Origin: Caballeronia pedi
GTDB lineage: Bacteria; Pseudomonadota; Gammaproteobacteria; Burkholderiales; Burkholderiaceae
Direction of reading: 5' to 3'
DNA: 64,000 nucleotides
Assembly: GCF_001544915.2 (NCBI RefSeq)
Contig: NZ_FCOE02000005.1
Coordinates: forward strand, 1 to 64,000
The notes beneath the pieces are model-generated. The model did not search any database, was not told where the DNA came from, and saw only the letters and a list, made by a program, of their open reading frames with translations. Shown here piece by piece: positions 26,721-36,295 of this stretch. The position numbers and the translations under genes were made by a program. Every line of letters starts with the position of its first letter. Position 1 is the stretch's first letter.

Positions 26721-28424
26721 ATGTTCAAGAAGAAGACGCGCGGCGGCAGCGATTTCCAGACGCATCACCGCAGCACGGTGCTCGTGAACCGGCTGCCCGC
26801 ATGGCGCTCGCGCTTCGTGCTGATCGGCGTGACGGCGGCCTTTCTGACGCTCGCCGGACGCGCGCTGTGGGTGCAGGTGATCGATCACAAGTTCTACATC
26901 GGCGAAGGACAGAAGCGCTATCAGCGCACGCTGGCGCTTTCGGCGACGCGCGGGCGCATCGTCGATCGCAACGGCGCGATGCTCGCCGTGAGTCTCGCCA
27001 CCTACGAAGTGTGGGCGACGCCGAAGCTCTTCGACGGCGACCACGGCAACGAGATCGCCCGCCTGCTCGACATGCCGCCGAAAGACCTGCAGCGGCGCAT
27101 CGACGGGAGCCGCGCGTTCGTGTTGCTCAAGCGTCAGGTGGAAGCGGAAACGGCCGAACGCATCGCGCAGATCGGCCGCGCGGGCATCACGCTCGCGCCG
27201 GATACGAAGCGCTTTTATCCCGAAGGCGAATCGGCGGCGCACGTGGTCGGCTTCACCAACAACGAGGATCACGGGCAGGAAGGCGTTGAGCTCGCCGCCG
27301 ATGCGCGCTTGACGGGCGAAGCCGGCCAGCGCGAAGTGATCCGCGACCGGCTCGGGCGCGTGATCTCGCAGATCGGCGAGCCGGCGTTGCCGCAGAACGG
27401 CGAGACCATTCAACTGACGATCGACCGGCGCATCCAGCAGCTCGCGCATACGCAGCTGAAGGCGGCGATCGTGAAGCACAAGGCGCGCGCGGGCAGCGTG
27501 GTCGTGCTCGATGCGAAGAACGGCGAAGTGCTCGCGCTCGCCAACTATCCGAGCTTCGACCCGAACGATCGCGCGCGGCTCACCGGCGAGCAGTTGCGCA
27601 ACCGCGCGCTCACCGACACCTTCGAACCCGGCTCGACGATCAAGCCGCTCGTCGCCGCGCTGTCGATCGATCTCGGCAAGGTTCGCCCGGACACGCGCAT
27701 CGATACAGGGCCGGGCACCTTCAAGCTCGGTCCGAACGTAATTCACGACACCTCGAATCACGGCGTCATCACCGTGGCCGAAGCGGTGCAGATGTCCAGC
27801 AACGTCGCGCTGACGAAGCTCGCGCTGCAGCTTCCCGCGCAGACGATCTGGGACAAGTACCGCGAATACGGCATCGGCCGCGCGCCCGAGCTGACCTTCC
27901 CGGGCGCCGCAACCGGCCGTCTGCGCTCGCCCGAGCGCTGGAAGCCGATCGAGCAGGCGACCATGGCCTACGGTTACGGCCTGTCGCTCTCGCTCGTGCA
28001 GATCGCGCAGATCTACACCGCCTACGCCGGCGACGGGCGCTTTCACCCGGCCACACTGATCCAAGGCGAAACGCGCCGCGACTCGCCGCAGGTGACCAAG
28101 CCCGCGACCGCGAAGGCCGTGCGCAGCATGCTCGAACTGGCGACGGGCGACCACGGCACAGGCCACGCGGCGGCGGTCGAAGGCTACCGCGTGGGCGGCA
28201 AGACCGGCACGGCGCGCAAGCAGGTCGGGCGCTCGTATGCGGCGAACAAATACCGCGCGTCCTTCGTCGGCATCGCGCCGATGAGCGATCCGCGCGTGAT
28301 CGTCGCCGTCATGATCGACGAGCCGACGGGCGGCACCTACTACGGCGGCACGGTCGCCGGGCCGGTGTTCTCGGGCATCGTCGGCGCGGCGCTGCCGCTG
28401 CTCGGCGTGCCGCCCGACGCGTGA
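26721..28424 (+). CDS. Penicillin-binding protein 2/FtsI-type transpeptidase (second copy)
   Basis: The 567-residue class B PBP has a cytoplasmic tail, one membrane helix (about residues 31-52, FVLIGVTAAFLTLAGRALWV), an N-terminal dimerisation domain (ATRGRIVDRNGAMLAVSLAT) and a transpeptidase domain with all three active-site motifs: SxxK in EPGSTIKPLVAA (about residue 303), SxN in MSSNVALTKL (about 358) and KTG in VGGKTGTARKQ (about 493). It cross-links septal peptidoglycan in the periplasm. No division cluster genes surround it, so it is probably an extra FtsI paralogue rather than the dcw copy. It may be used in special conditions or give beta-lactam tolerance; that is inference. Confidence 0.88.
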   Translation: MFKKKTRGGSDFQTHHRSTVLVNRLPAWRSRFVLIGVTAAFLTLAGRALWVQVIDHKFYIGEGQKRYQRTLALSATRGRIVDRNGAMLAVSLATYEVWATPKLFDGDHGNEIARLLDMPPKDLQRRIDGSRAFVLLKRQVEAETAERIAQIGRAGITLAPDTKRFYPEGESAAHVVGFTNNEDHGQEGVELAADARLTGEAGQREVIRDRLGRVISQIGEPALPQNGETIQLTIDRRIQQLAHTQLKAAIVKHKARAGSVVVLDAKNGEVLALANYPSFDPNDRARLTGEQLRNRALTDTFEPGSTIKPLVAALSIDLGKVRPDTRIDTGPGTFKLGPNVIHDTSNHGVITVAEAVQMSSNVALTKLALQLPAQTIWDKYREYGIGRAPELTFPGAATGRLRSPERWKPIEQATMAYGYGLSLSLVQIAQIYTAYAGDGRFHPATLIQGETRRDSPQVTKPATAKAVRSMLELATGDHGTGHAAAVEGYRVGGKTGTARKQVGRSYAANKYRASFVGIAPMSDPRVIVAVMIDEPTGGTYYGGTVAGPVFSGIVGAALPLLGVPPDA

Positions 28425-28530
28425 TCGCGGGCAGACGGGCGCGGCCCTTGCTGCATCGAACCTGACCGGACCGTAAAGAGCCTGTGCTCTAATGTCGTGT
28501 TCGGCACCCAGCGATCAAACGGGATAGACC

Positions 28531-28896
28531 ATGAATAAACTCGCCGCGGCGCTCGCGCTGCCAGTGCTCTTCGCCGCCTGCGCCCAGTTTCACAACGAAG
28601 ATGCGGGACAGCCCGAAGTCGAAAAGTCGTCGACCGAGAACAAGGTGAACGGCATCGTGCAATGCATCGCCGGCGAAGCGAAGAAGCACGACGCCAAATA
28701 TCAGCAGACCGCGATTCCGCAAGGCGTGATGCTCGAATTCGGCGATTCGAACGTGATCAAGGTCCGCTACGACAACGGCGAGACCACGTATCGCTTTTAT
28801 CCGGGCCAGCGTCATCCTTCGAATCTGTGGATCGAGGGCGCGGGCAAGAAATGCGCGCCAGCCGATCCGACGAGCCAGGACGCCCCGCAGAAATAA
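28531..28896 (+). CDS. Small lipoprotein, unknown function
   Basis: The 121-residue protein has a lipoprotein signal: MNKLAAALALPVLFAACAQF with Cys at about residue 17 (lipobox LFAAC). The mature part is hydrophilic, with two Cys residues that could pair (IVQCIAGEAKKH and GKKCAPADP) and VIKVRYDNGETTYRFYPGQR between them. No named family is recognised. It precedes two other small genes of unknown function in the same direction with short gaps, so a small operon is possible. Confidence 0.7.
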   Translation: MNKLAAALALPVLFAACAQFHNEDAGQPEVEKSSTENKVNGIVQCIAGEAKKHDAKYQQTAIPQGVMLEFGDSNVIKVRYDNGETTYRFYPGQRHPSNLWIEGAGKKCAPADPTSQDAPQK

Positions 28897-28918
28897 CCCA
28901 CGCACATCGAAAGCAATC

Positions 28919-29197
28919 ATGCGCTCGACCAAAGCGATCAGCGCCGTCGAACGGCTCAAGACGCGCACCGGCAACGCCAGCTACGCCGCCATCTCGATGC
29001 CCGGCGGCTACTTCTATCTCGTCGAACGCTCGGCCGAAGGCGCGAAGAAACTCTCCGAACCGATGCCGATGGACGATTTCGTCGCGTTCGTCAACGCGCG
29101 CGAGCCGGGCAAGCCGCGCAAGGTCAGCAAGCTCGATCTCGCGATGGAAGAGCAGATCGGCCGCAGCGGCAAACGCACGTCCGGCGCCGGCCAGTAA
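28919..29197 (+). CDS. Small cytoplasmic protein, unknown function
   Basis: The 92-residue soluble protein reads like a genuine small gene: SAVERLKTRTGNASYAAISM, then YFYLVERSAEGAKKLSEPMP, and a basic C-terminal tail (KRTSGAGQ). It starts 22 bases after the lipoprotein gene stop. I recognise no domain. A GC-rich hairpin GCCGCGCC/GGCGCGGC (29213-29234) follows the stop but lacks a T-run. Confidence 0.6.
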   Translation: MRSTKAISAVERLKTRTGNASYAAISMPGGYFYLVERSAEGAKKLSEPMPMDDFVAFVNAREPGKPRKVSKLDLAMEEQIGRSGKRTSGAGQ

Positions 29198-29482
29198 TCC
29201 CTCTCTGCTCCGGCCGCGCCGCCCTTGGCGCGGCGCAATATCGGAAACCCCACAGTCCCCTCACATGAATGTGCGATGACAGACGGAGCCAGCAGGCTCG
29301 CGTTGCGTACATTTTTGTTAACGATCGAGTCCGCTGAGACGGGCAACGATCGGTCATCCGAAGAAAAGAGCAAAGGCCACCCGCAACGGTACAAAAAAAT
29401 GCGCGGGTGAACGGGGTGCCTGAACGGCGCGCATATCCGATGTCGGGGATGGCGCGTCGCATGGCCGAGAGGAAGACCACAG

Positions 29483-29791
29483 ATGAAAAAGAAGAATAGT
29501 GAGGCCAAGGGCAGCCTTTTGCCCTCGGCCATGGCTGATGTCGAGCTTCAGCATATCGAGCGCGCGCTCGCGCAGCTTCGCACGATGCACAAACAATCGT
29601 CGGGCACGCTCAACGTCGAATACTGGCGCGAGCGTCTCACCGCCGTGATGAAAGGCTATGCGCTCGTGCCCGCGCAGAAGCAGCGCATCGAAGCGCTGCG
29701 CATCGCACTCGATACGGTCGACAGCGGCCCCCGCGACGGCTCCGGCAGCCGCAGGAAGTCGACCAACAGGCTTTGGGCGAAAGCGGCCTGA
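29483..29791 (+). CDS. Small helical protein, unknown function
   Basis: The 102-residue protein is charged and mostly helical: DVELQHIERALAQLRTMHKQ, then YWRERLTAVMKGYALVPAQK. The C-terminus is basic (SGSRRKSTNRLWAKAA). There is no signal peptide. The ATG follows GAGAGGAAGACCACAG, a reasonable binding site. No family is recognised. The 285 bases upstream contain no other convincing gene. Confidence 0.6.
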   Translation: MKKKNSEAKGSLLPSAMADVELQHIERALAQLRTMHKQSSGTLNVEYWRERLTAVMKGYALVPAQKQRIEALRIALDTVDSGPRDGSGSRRKSTNRLWAKAA

Positions 29792-29941
29792 CGACCGCTT
29801 TCGCCACTCGCGCGTCAGCGCGATCCCTTCGTTCGCGCCCGCGTCTCGCATCGAGCCGGGCGCAACGCCAGTTGTACTTGCGAGTCATGCAGGCACCCTT
29901 CCTGCTCGAATGAAAGTCCTTCGATCATGCCGGGAGCCGCC

Positions 29942-30274
29942 ATGTCCATTCATCGTCACGAGCACGCGCGCAGTCCGCGCCGGCCCTGGGGCGCGCTCGC
30001 GAATGCGCTCGTCGCCAGCCTCATCGCCACGTTCAGCACGTACGGCGTCGCGCAGATCACCAACGACGGCGGCTCCGGACGCAACGAAGGCCGCCAGTCC
30101 GATTCGACATCGCGCGCCGAGCCGTCCGGCGCCACGCTGCACGAATCGCACAAGCCGCAATCGAAGGATGCCGCGAAGGGCCGCGCCGCGACCGCCGGCA
30201 AGGGCCATAAGCCCGACGGCAGCGGAGGCTTCGGCGACGGCCTCTACGGCACGGGTGCGGGCAGCAACAAGTGA
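29942..30274 (+). CDS. Small exported or membrane-attached hypothetical protein
   Basis: The protein is 110 residues from ATG 29942 (115 from the alternative start at 29927). It has a basic N-terminus, one hydrophobic helix (WGALANALVASLIATFSTYG, about residues 14-33), and a hydrophilic, low-complexity tail rich in Ser, Lys and Gly (GRAATAGKGHKPDGSGGFGD). The 29942 start follows a GGGAGCC stretch. It could be a signal-anchored periplasmic peptide. No function can be given. Confidence 0.5.
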   Translation: MSIHRHEHARSPRRPWGALANALVASLIATFSTYGVAQITNDGGSGRNEGRQSDSTSRAEPSGATLHESHKPQSKDAAKGRAATAGKGHKPDGSGGFGDGLYGTGAGSNK

Positions 30275-30289
30275 GGCCGCGCCCGCGGT

Positions 30290-31174
30290 TCAGTCGTCGC
30301 TTTTCTGCGGCAGGCTCATGATCTCCGGCGCGATCGCCGCATGATTGACGATTGCCACCAGCGACACGCCGCCGATCACGTTGCCGATGAAGGTCGGCAC
30401 GAGGAACACGAGGAAGTAGTCGGAGAGGCTGGCGGCGTCGATCATCACCGCATACGCCGCCTCGACCGATCCTGCGACCACATGCGTGAGCTTGCTCACG
30501 GCGACGGTGTAAGTGACGATCAGGATCGTCAGCAGACGCCCCGAGCGCGCGCTCGGCAGCAGCCACACCATCAGCGCGATGAGCCAGCCGGAGAACACCC
30601 CGCGCACGACGGTCACGCCGAACTCGGCGGACAGCGGCGTCATCGCGAGTTTGGCGAGCGACTCGCTCACTTCCGGTGAGAACACGCCGCGAATCTGCAG
30701 AATGGCCGCGAAGATCGCCGTGCCGACCAGGTTGAAGAACAGCACGATCGCCCAGAGACGCAGCGCCTTCAACAAGGTCGCGACGTCGCGCCGCGTGAGT
30801 ACGGGCAGCACCGCCGTCAACGTGCTTTCGGTGAAAAGCTGCTGGCGGGCAAGGATCGCGAACACGAAACCGACCGTGTAGCCGAGGCTCGATACCAGCC
30901 CGCGCCAGGGCGTTTCGGGCAACGAGCTTTCGAGGATCGACTGGACCAGAAAGGAGAAGCCCATCGAGAGGCCTGCCGCGAGCGCCGACCACATCAGCGC
31001 GGCGAAAGTGCGCGCCATGGCGACTTCGCCCTCCTCCCGCACGATTTCATGGATGACGAGCGGATGCGGCGCGGAATGTTCGGCGGCCTGTTCCTGTTCG
31101 GCGCTATCGAGGTGCGGAGAATCCGCTCCGGCGGAATTCCCCTTGTCGGGCGCCGCGGTGTGCGGCTCGTTCAT
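30290..31174 (-). CDS. Formate/nitrite transporter (FNT) family channel
   Basis: The 294-residue protein has an acidic, disordered N-terminus (about 45 residues) and six hydrophobic segments, including AALMWSALAAGLSMGFSFLV, GLVSSLGYTVGFVFAILARQ and YFLVFLVPTFIGNVIGGVSL; the last matches the FNT pattern FIGNxxGG. Channels of this family pass formate, nitrite or hydrosulfide across the inner membrane. The substrate is not predictable here; the N-terminal extension is longer than in FocA and fits the YfdC-like subgroup. The ATG at 31174 follows AGGGAGAACGATC. Confidence 0.82.
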   Translation of the reverse strand: MNEPHTAAPDKGNSAGADSPHLDSAEQEQAAEHSAPHPLVIHEIVREEGEVAMARTFAALMWSALAAGLSMGFSFLVQSILESSLPETPWRGLVSSLGYTVGFVFAILARQQLFTESTLTAVLPVLTRRDVATLLKALRLWAIVLFFNLVGTAIFAAILQIRGVFSPEVSESLAKLAMTPLSAEFGVTVVRGVFSGWLIALMVWLLPSARSGRLLTILIVTYTVAVSKLTHVVAGSVEAAYAVMIDAASLSDYFLVFLVPTFIGNVIGGVSLVAIVNHAAIAPEIMSLPQKSDD

Positions 31175-31258
31175 GATCGTTCTCCCTGAACGCCGCTCGA
31201 TTACGGAAGGTGGATGAGCGGCTGGCGCATCCACTAAGCAGGAAGAATGCCAGTGAAG

Positions 31259-32326
31259 CTACCGGGCGATGGTGCCGTCCAGCGCGTCGTAGCCGCGCCA
31301 CTTGTAGATGAGCGCGGAAACGAGCCAGCAGGCAGCGAAAATCGCGACGATCCCATAGCCGAGCACGCCGAAATGCTCGGAAAGCGACGCGGCCCAATCC
31401 CACAGCCCGCCTTTCAGTTGCAGCCGGTCCGCGATCAGACCGAGCGCCTCGATGCCGCCGACCAGCACCGCGATCAGCACCGACACCAGCGTGATCGTGA
31501 GGTTGTAATACAGCTTGCGGATCGGCTTCATGAATGCCCAGCCGTAGGCGCCTGTCATCAGCATGCTGTCGGCGGTGTCGATGAGCGACATGCCCGCCGT
31601 GAACAGCACCGGGAACACGAGAATCGACCACACCGGCATGCCGCGCGCCGCTTCCGCCGCCGCGATACCCATCAGGCCGATTTCGGTGGCGGTGTCGAAG
31701 CCGAGGCCGAACAGGAAGCCGAGCGGATACATGTGCCAGCTCTTGCCGATCAGCCTGAACAGCGGCCGCGCGAGACGCGCGAGCGGACCGCCGCCGACCG
31801 CGAGCATGCCGACGTCCTCGTCGCGGCACGACTCGCCGCGCCGTACGCGCCGGAATGCGCGCCACACGCCGCGCAGCACGAACAGGTTCATCGCCGCGAT
31901 GGCGAACAGAAAAAGTGCCGACACCGACGTGCCGATGATCCCGCCGATCTCGCGAAATTCGGCGAAACGGCCCTGCACGGCCATTGCCGTCGCGGCGATC
32001 AGCGCGGTGGCCGCGACGACGATCGTCGAATGCCCGAGCGAAAAGAAAAAGCCGGCGAAAATCGGCCGCTTGCCTTCCTGCATCAGCTTGCGCGTGACGT
32101 TGTCGATGGCGGCGATGTGATCGGCATCGACGGCATGGCGCAGCCCGAGCGAATACGCGAGCAGGGACGTGCCGAGCAGAAGCGGATAGTGCCGGAACGC
32201 GATCAGCGCCCACAGCCAGGAGAACACGTTGAAAGCGATCAGCCCGGCGATGAGATGCGCGGATTTGCGCGGCAGTGCGCGGCGCACCGGATTCGACGTG
32301 CAGGCGGGCTCGAGCGGTTCGGACAT
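31259..32326 (-). CDS. Nickel/cobalt transporter, NiCoT (HoxN/NixA) family
   Basis: The 355-residue protein has eight predicted helices and the NiCoT signature RHAVDADHIAAIDN (HX4DH) in the second helix. It also has FFFSLGHSTIVV, LGFLFGLGFDTATEIGL and LFTAGMSLIDTADSMLM, the other conserved family motifs. It imports Ni2+ or Co2+ at high affinity for hydrogenase, urease or cobalamin; none of those genes are in the window. The ATG at 32326 gives the usual family start; the 5' extension lacks a binding site. It precedes the FNT gene on the same strand by 84 bases, so co-transcription is possible. Confidence 0.9.
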   Translation of the reverse strand: MSEPLEPACTSNPVRRALPRKSAHLIAGLIAFNVFSWLWALIAFRHYPLLLGTSLLAYSLGLRHAVDADHIAAIDNVTRKLMQEGKRPIFAGFFFSLGHSTIVVAATALIAATAMAVQGRFAEFREIGGIIGTSVSALFLFAIAAMNLFVLRGVWRAFRRVRRGESCRDEDVGMLAVGGGPLARLARPLFRLIGKSWHMYPLGFLFGLGFDTATEIGLMGIAAAEAARGMPVWSILVFPVLFTAGMSLIDTADSMLMTGAYGWAFMKPIRKLYYNLTITLVSVLIAVLVGGIEALGLIADRLQLKGGLWDWAASLSEHFGVLGYGIVAIFAACWLVSALIYKWRGYDALDGTIAR

Positions 32327-32499
32327 ATGCGCGCAAGTGGGGTCGGAGGGAGCAAGGATACCGTGCCGGCCTCCGTAGCCAATATTCGCGCGCCTCGCAA
32401 TGCTTATAGCGCCGGGCGCGAAATCGATAGCGGGATTCCTTGGTTGGGACGCGCGCACCGCGCCGCTAGGATGGCCCTTCGTCTTTTACGAAGTCCGCC

Positions 32500-33513
32500 A
32501 TGCCCCGCTATCTCGACGACGCGCAACGCCAGGAACTCCAGAACGAACGCAACACATGGCGCTGGCGCTGCGAGTGGCCGACCTGGGCGGTCATCGTCGC
32601 GGTCTATGGCGGCTGGTTCGGCGTCGCGCTCAACGCGCGCACGCTCGGCCTCGCGCCGACCATCGCGCTGCTCGCGCTGCTGTCGTGCTGGTATATGTCG
32701 CTCCAGCACGAACTGATACACGGGCATCCGACGCGCTGGCCGCTCGTCAACATGCTCATCGGGCTCGCCCCGCTCGCCGTGTGGTTTCCGTACGCGGTGT
32801 ATCGCGAGTCGCATCTGCGTCATCACGACGACGAACATCTGACCGAGCCCGGCCGCGATCCCGAAAGCTATTACGTGACGTCCGCACAGTGGGCGAGCGC
32901 GGGCCCCGTATTGCGCGCCGCGCTCGCCGCGCGCAATACGTTCGTCGGGCGCATGCTCATCGGTCCGTGGTTCTCGATCGCGGCGTCGTGGCGCGAGGCG
33001 GCGCAGGCTGTTGTCGAGCGGCGCTGGCGCATCGTCGCGAGCTGGGCGGTGCATCTCGCATCGCTCGTGCTGCTCGCAAACTGGCTCGAAGCGAAATGCG
33101 GCATTCCGTGGCGCGCGTTCGTGTTCGGCGTCGGTTACGCGTCGCTCGCGCTGGCTTCGGTGCGCTCGTTTCAGGAGCATCGCGCGGCGGGGCACGAGCG
33201 CGAACGCACGGTCGTCAACGAAGCCGGGTGGCCGTGGCGTCTGCTTTTTCTGAACAATAACTATCACGCGGTGCATCACGATCTGCCCGGCGTGCCGTGG
33301 TTCGCGCTCGGCCAGATCTATGCGCGCCGGCGCGACGCCTATCGCGCGAGCAACGGCGGCTTCGTCGTGCGCGGCTATGGCGAATGGGCGCGCCGCCATG
33401 CGTTCGCGCAGGCCGCGCAGCCCGTGCATCCGGCCGCCGCGGGCGAATCGTTCGCTCCGGCTGACCGCAGCCGGAACCCGCGCGGCGGCGATACCGCCAG
33501 TCTCGCGGGCTGA
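32500..33513 (+). CDS. Membrane fatty acid desaturase
   Basis: The 337-residue membrane protein carries the three His boxes of diiron desaturases: HELIHGH (about residue 70), HLRHHDDEH (about 106) and NNYHAVHHD (about 253). Hydrophobic segments surround them. Family members introduce double bonds into fatty acyl chains or hydroxylate lipids, using electrons from ferredoxin or a reductase, at the membrane. The second box contains an extra acidic pair (HHDDEH), seen in the beta-carotene-hydroxylase/alkane-type variants; the exact substrate is unknown. It is divergent from the nickel transporter and 46 bases upstream of the PhnD-like gene. Confidence 0.85.
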   Translation: MPRYLDDAQRQELQNERNTWRWRCEWPTWAVIVAVYGGWFGVALNARTLGLAPTIALLALLSCWYMSLQHELIHGHPTRWPLVNMLIGLAPLAVWFPYAVYRESHLRHHDDEHLTEPGRDPESYYVTSAQWASAGPVLRAALAARNTFVGRMLIGPWFSIAASWREAAQAVVERRWRIVASWAVHLASLVLLANWLEAKCGIPWRAFVFGVGYASLALASVRSFQEHRAAGHERERTVVNEAGWPWRLLFLNNNYHAVHHDLPGVPWFALGQIYARRRDAYRASNGGFVVRGYGEWARRHAFAQAAQPVHPAAAGESFAPADRSRNPRGGDTASLAG

Positions 33514-33559
33514 CGCGGCGCGCTGTACGATTCGGCATCGTCCTTTTTGATCTCTCGCG

Positions 33560-34372
33560 ATGCGCTGGCTCGCCGCCCTGCCGATGTACAACGTCACACC
33601 CGCGCTCGCCGCCGACTGGCGCACGCTGCTCGCGCACGTGAACGATCGTCTCGCGGACTGGGTGAACGCGCGCGGTGATACGCTCGAAATCGTCGATCCG
33701 GGTCCGGACCTCACCGCGTTCTGGCTGCGTGACGATGTCCTGCTCTCGCAGACCTGCGGCTATCCGCTCGTGCATGCGCTCTCGCAGCGCGTGCGATTGG
33801 TCGCCGCGCCCGATTTCGACGTGCCCGGCTGCGAAAGCGGCACGTATCGCAGCGTGATCGTCGCGCGAATGGACGTCGCGGCGCAGTCGATCGAAGGCTG
33901 CCGCAGCCTGCGCGCCGCCTATAACGACGACGACTCCAACAGCGGCATGAACCTCTTCCGGCACGCGGTGGCTCCGTTCGCGCAAAGCGGACGGTTTTTC
34001 GGCTCGGTGACGAAAACCGGCGCGCACCTCGCGTCGCTGCATGCGCTTGCCGAACAGCGCGCCGACGTCGCCGCGATCGATTGCGTCACGTTCTCGTTCG
34101 TGCAAACGCAGCTACCGGAACTCGCGGCGAGCGTACGCGTGATCGGCATGACCGCGAGCGCGGGCGCGCTGCCGTTCATCGCGTCGACACGCGTGCCGCA
34201 AGACGCGACCGATACAATTTTTCACGCACTCGCCGATGTACTTCATCACGACGACGCGCTCGCCCGGCGGCTCCGGCTCAAAGGCGTCGTGCGGCGCACC
34301 CCGGCGGACTACGCGCCGATCCTCGACTACGAACGCGACGCCATCGCGCGGGGTTATCCGCAGCTTGCCTGA
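33560..34372 (+). CDS. PhnD-like periplasmic-binding-type protein without signal peptide
   Basis: The 270-residue protein looks like a PhnD/phosphonate-binding fold: AALPMYNVTPALAADWRTLL at the start, LSQTCGYPLVHALSQRVRLV, YNDDDSNSGMNLFRHAVAPF and FFGSVTKTGAHLASLHALAE. In PhnD proteins these are the ligand loops. There is no signal peptide, so as written it is cytoplasmic, and no ABC permease or ATPase gene is near. It may sense rather than transport. It follows the desaturase by 46 bases, probably in the same transcript. Confidence 0.7.
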   Translation: MRWLAALPMYNVTPALAADWRTLLAHVNDRLADWVNARGDTLEIVDPGPDLTAFWLRDDVLLSQTCGYPLVHALSQRVRLVAAPDFDVPGCESGTYRSVIVARMDVAAQSIEGCRSLRAAYNDDDSNSGMNLFRHAVAPFAQSGRFFGSVTKTGAHLASLHALAEQRADVAAIDCVTFSFVQTQLPELAASVRVIGMTASAGALPFIASTRVPQDATDTIFHALADVLHHDDALARRLRLKGVVRRTPADYAPILDYERDAIARGYPQLA

Positions 34373-34490
34373 GCGAAATCGAGCCAGCCCGATCCGGCAG
34401 ATTTCCGGGAGTTTCGGCACAATCGGTTTTTTCAGCGCGTGAACCGCGACGCGCACGCAGCGCGAGCGGCCACGCTATCGGAACGCCGCA

Positions 34491-35486
34491 ATGATCCCCT
34501 TCTCGCTACTCGACCTTTCCCCGGTTCCGCTCGGCTCGACGCCGGCCGCCGCCTTCGCCCATTCGCTCGATCTCGCCCGGCACGCCGAGCGCTGGGGTTA
34601 TCAGCGCTACTGGCTCGCCGAGCATCACAACATGACGGGCATCGCCAGTGCGGCGACGGCCGTCGTGATCGGCCATATCGCGGCGGGCACCAGCACGATC
34701 CGCGTCGGCTCGGGCGGCATCATGCTGCCGAATCACGCGCCGCTCGTGATCGCGGAGCAGTTCGGCACGCTCGCCTCGCTGTTTCCGGGCCGGATCGATC
34801 TCGGCCTCGGACGCGCGCCCGGCACCGATCAGACCACGGCCCGCGCGCTGCGCCGGGACCTGCACGGCAGCGCCGAATCCTTTCCCGACGATGTCGTCGA
34901 GCTGCAGCGCTATTTCGCCGATCCCGTCGAAGGCCAGCGCGTGCGCGCGGTGCCCGGCGCGGGCCTCCATGTGCCGATCTGGCTGCTCGGCTCATCGCTC
35001 TTTTCCGCGCAGCTTGCGGCGGCGCTCGGGCTGCCGTTCGCGTTCGCGTCCCATTTCGCGCCGGATTATCTGCTGAGCGCGCTGGAGGTGTATCGCGCGC
35101 AGTTCCGTCCGTCGGCGACGCTGAAAAAACCCTACGCGATGGTCGGCGTCAATGTCTTCGCCGCCGATACCGCCGACGAAGCGCACTTTCTCTTCACGTC
35201 GCTGCAGCAGCAATTCATCAATCTGCGCCGCGGCACGCCCGGCCAGTTGCCGCCGCCGGTCGAATCGATCCCGTGGAACGACGCCGAACGCGCGGGCGTC
35301 GAGCACTCGCTCGCGTGCTCCGTCGTCGGCGCGCCCGCCGATGTCGAAGCCGGACTGCGCTCGGTGATCGCCCAGACCCAGGCCGATGAACTCATCGTCA
35401 CGGCGCAGATCTTCGACCACCGGGCGCGCCTGCGTTCGTTCGAGATCGCGAGCCAGGCCCGCGACGCGATCGGCGGCGGTGTCTGA
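34491..35486 (+). CDS. LLM-class flavin-dependent oxidoreductase
   Basis: The 331-residue protein matches the luciferase-like monooxygenases of the MsnO8 type: [20 protein letters not shown] at the N-terminus, [20 protein letters not shown] with the conserved AEHHN motif, [20 protein letters not shown] and [19 protein letters not shown]. Members use reduced FMN and O2 on a small substrate; the actual substrate is unknown. It stands about 118 bases after the PhnD-like gene in the same direction. Confidence 0.87.
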   Translation: MIPFSLLDLSPVPLGSTPAAAFAHSLDLARHAERWGYQRYWLAEHHNMTGIASAATAVVIGHIAAGTSTIRVGSGGIMLPNHAPLVIAEQFGTLASLFPGRIDLGLGRAPGTDQTTARALRRDLHGSAESFPDDVVELQRYFADPVEGQRVRAVPGAGLHVPIWLLGSSLFSAQLAAALGLPFAFASHFAPDYLLSALEVYRAQFRPSATLKKPYAMVGVNVFAADTADEAHFLFTSLQQQFINLRRGTPGQLPPPVESIPWNDAERAGVEHSLACSVVGAPADVEAGLRSVIAQTQADELIVTAQIFDHRARLRSFEIASQARDAIGGGV

Positions 35487-35678
35487 AAGGCCTTGCGCTG
35501 GACGCGCGCGCTTTTGACAGGCAATAATGAGATAACCGGAGGGCGGCGCAGGCCGCGGCGCCCTCCGCGTCCGCCTCATTCGCCAAACCTGACTCCCATG
35601 TAGCGCGCCCGAATTTCGTGCACGCGGGTGAACGGCGCGGCGAAACAACAACAATGACGTCGCAAGACGGGAGGAAGA

Positions 35679-35930
35679 ATGTCGATGCCGAGAAGCGCCG
35701 CCACCGGCGCCATGACGCTCCTGACGGAATACGACGATGCCAGTGGACAGGAAGTCCGTTCGCTGCGCCTCGAACCCGCGGCGGATGGCAAAGCCGTACT
35801 GCTGATTGAAATCGACGAGCGCAAACCCGGCATTCACCGTGAAGTGCGTTATGAGATTACGCCCGCGGAACTGATTGCCGCCATTCGCGCGCACGGTGCG
35901 GAATTACCGGGAGAACAACATAGTCGTTAA
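35679..35930 (+). CDS. Small conserved hypothetical protein
   Basis: The 83-residue protein starts after GGGAGGAAGA, an excellent ribosome binding site. It is mostly beta and charged: MTLLTEYDDASGQEVRSLRL, AVLLIEIDERKPGIHREVRY, with an amphipathic helix at the end (PAELIAAIRAHGAELPG). No signal peptide, no recognised domain. The reading frame is well supported by the binding site and codon use. Confidence 0.6.
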   Translation: MSMPRSAATGAMTLLTEYDDASGQEVRSLRLEPAADGKAVLLIEIDERKPGIHREVRYEITPAELIAAIRAHGAELPGEQHSR

Positions 35931-36295
35931 AACGTTTTAACAGTTGCCATAAGCAGCATACAATAGAGACAGCGAGGTTCGGCCGCCATGCTGCATTGGC
36001 GGCCGTGGCCTGGTCCCGGTTCGCGGCTCCCCGACGTGACTCTCCGCGTGCATCCTTGGTGCGCGTCCGTCACTACGAGGACCGGCCGGGCGAACGTTCG
36101 CATTTGGGGCAAAGCAGGCATTAAAAGACGAAGGCGCTGGACAGTTAATAGTCGTGCGGTAAATACACTAATTGACGCGAGGCAAGCGCTGCGTCACGCT
36201 TCATAAAACACCTAAATTCAATTGATCGAACCGCTCCGGTCCGCGCGGGGTATCGGTTCGCCCTTTGAAAATCACAAAGCTGAATCAGGAAAGCC
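35931..36295. other. Intergenic region with a perfect hairpin, upstream of the H-NS-like gene
   Basis: The 365 bases contain the perfect 8-bp inverted repeat GGCCGCCA/TGGCGGCC (35981-36004, loop TGCTGCAT), without a T-run, and an AT-richer part from about 36110 to 36240 that probably contains the promoter of the H-NS-like gene. I find no convincing gene; a 72-codon frame inside it has no domain or binding site. Confidence 0.45.
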
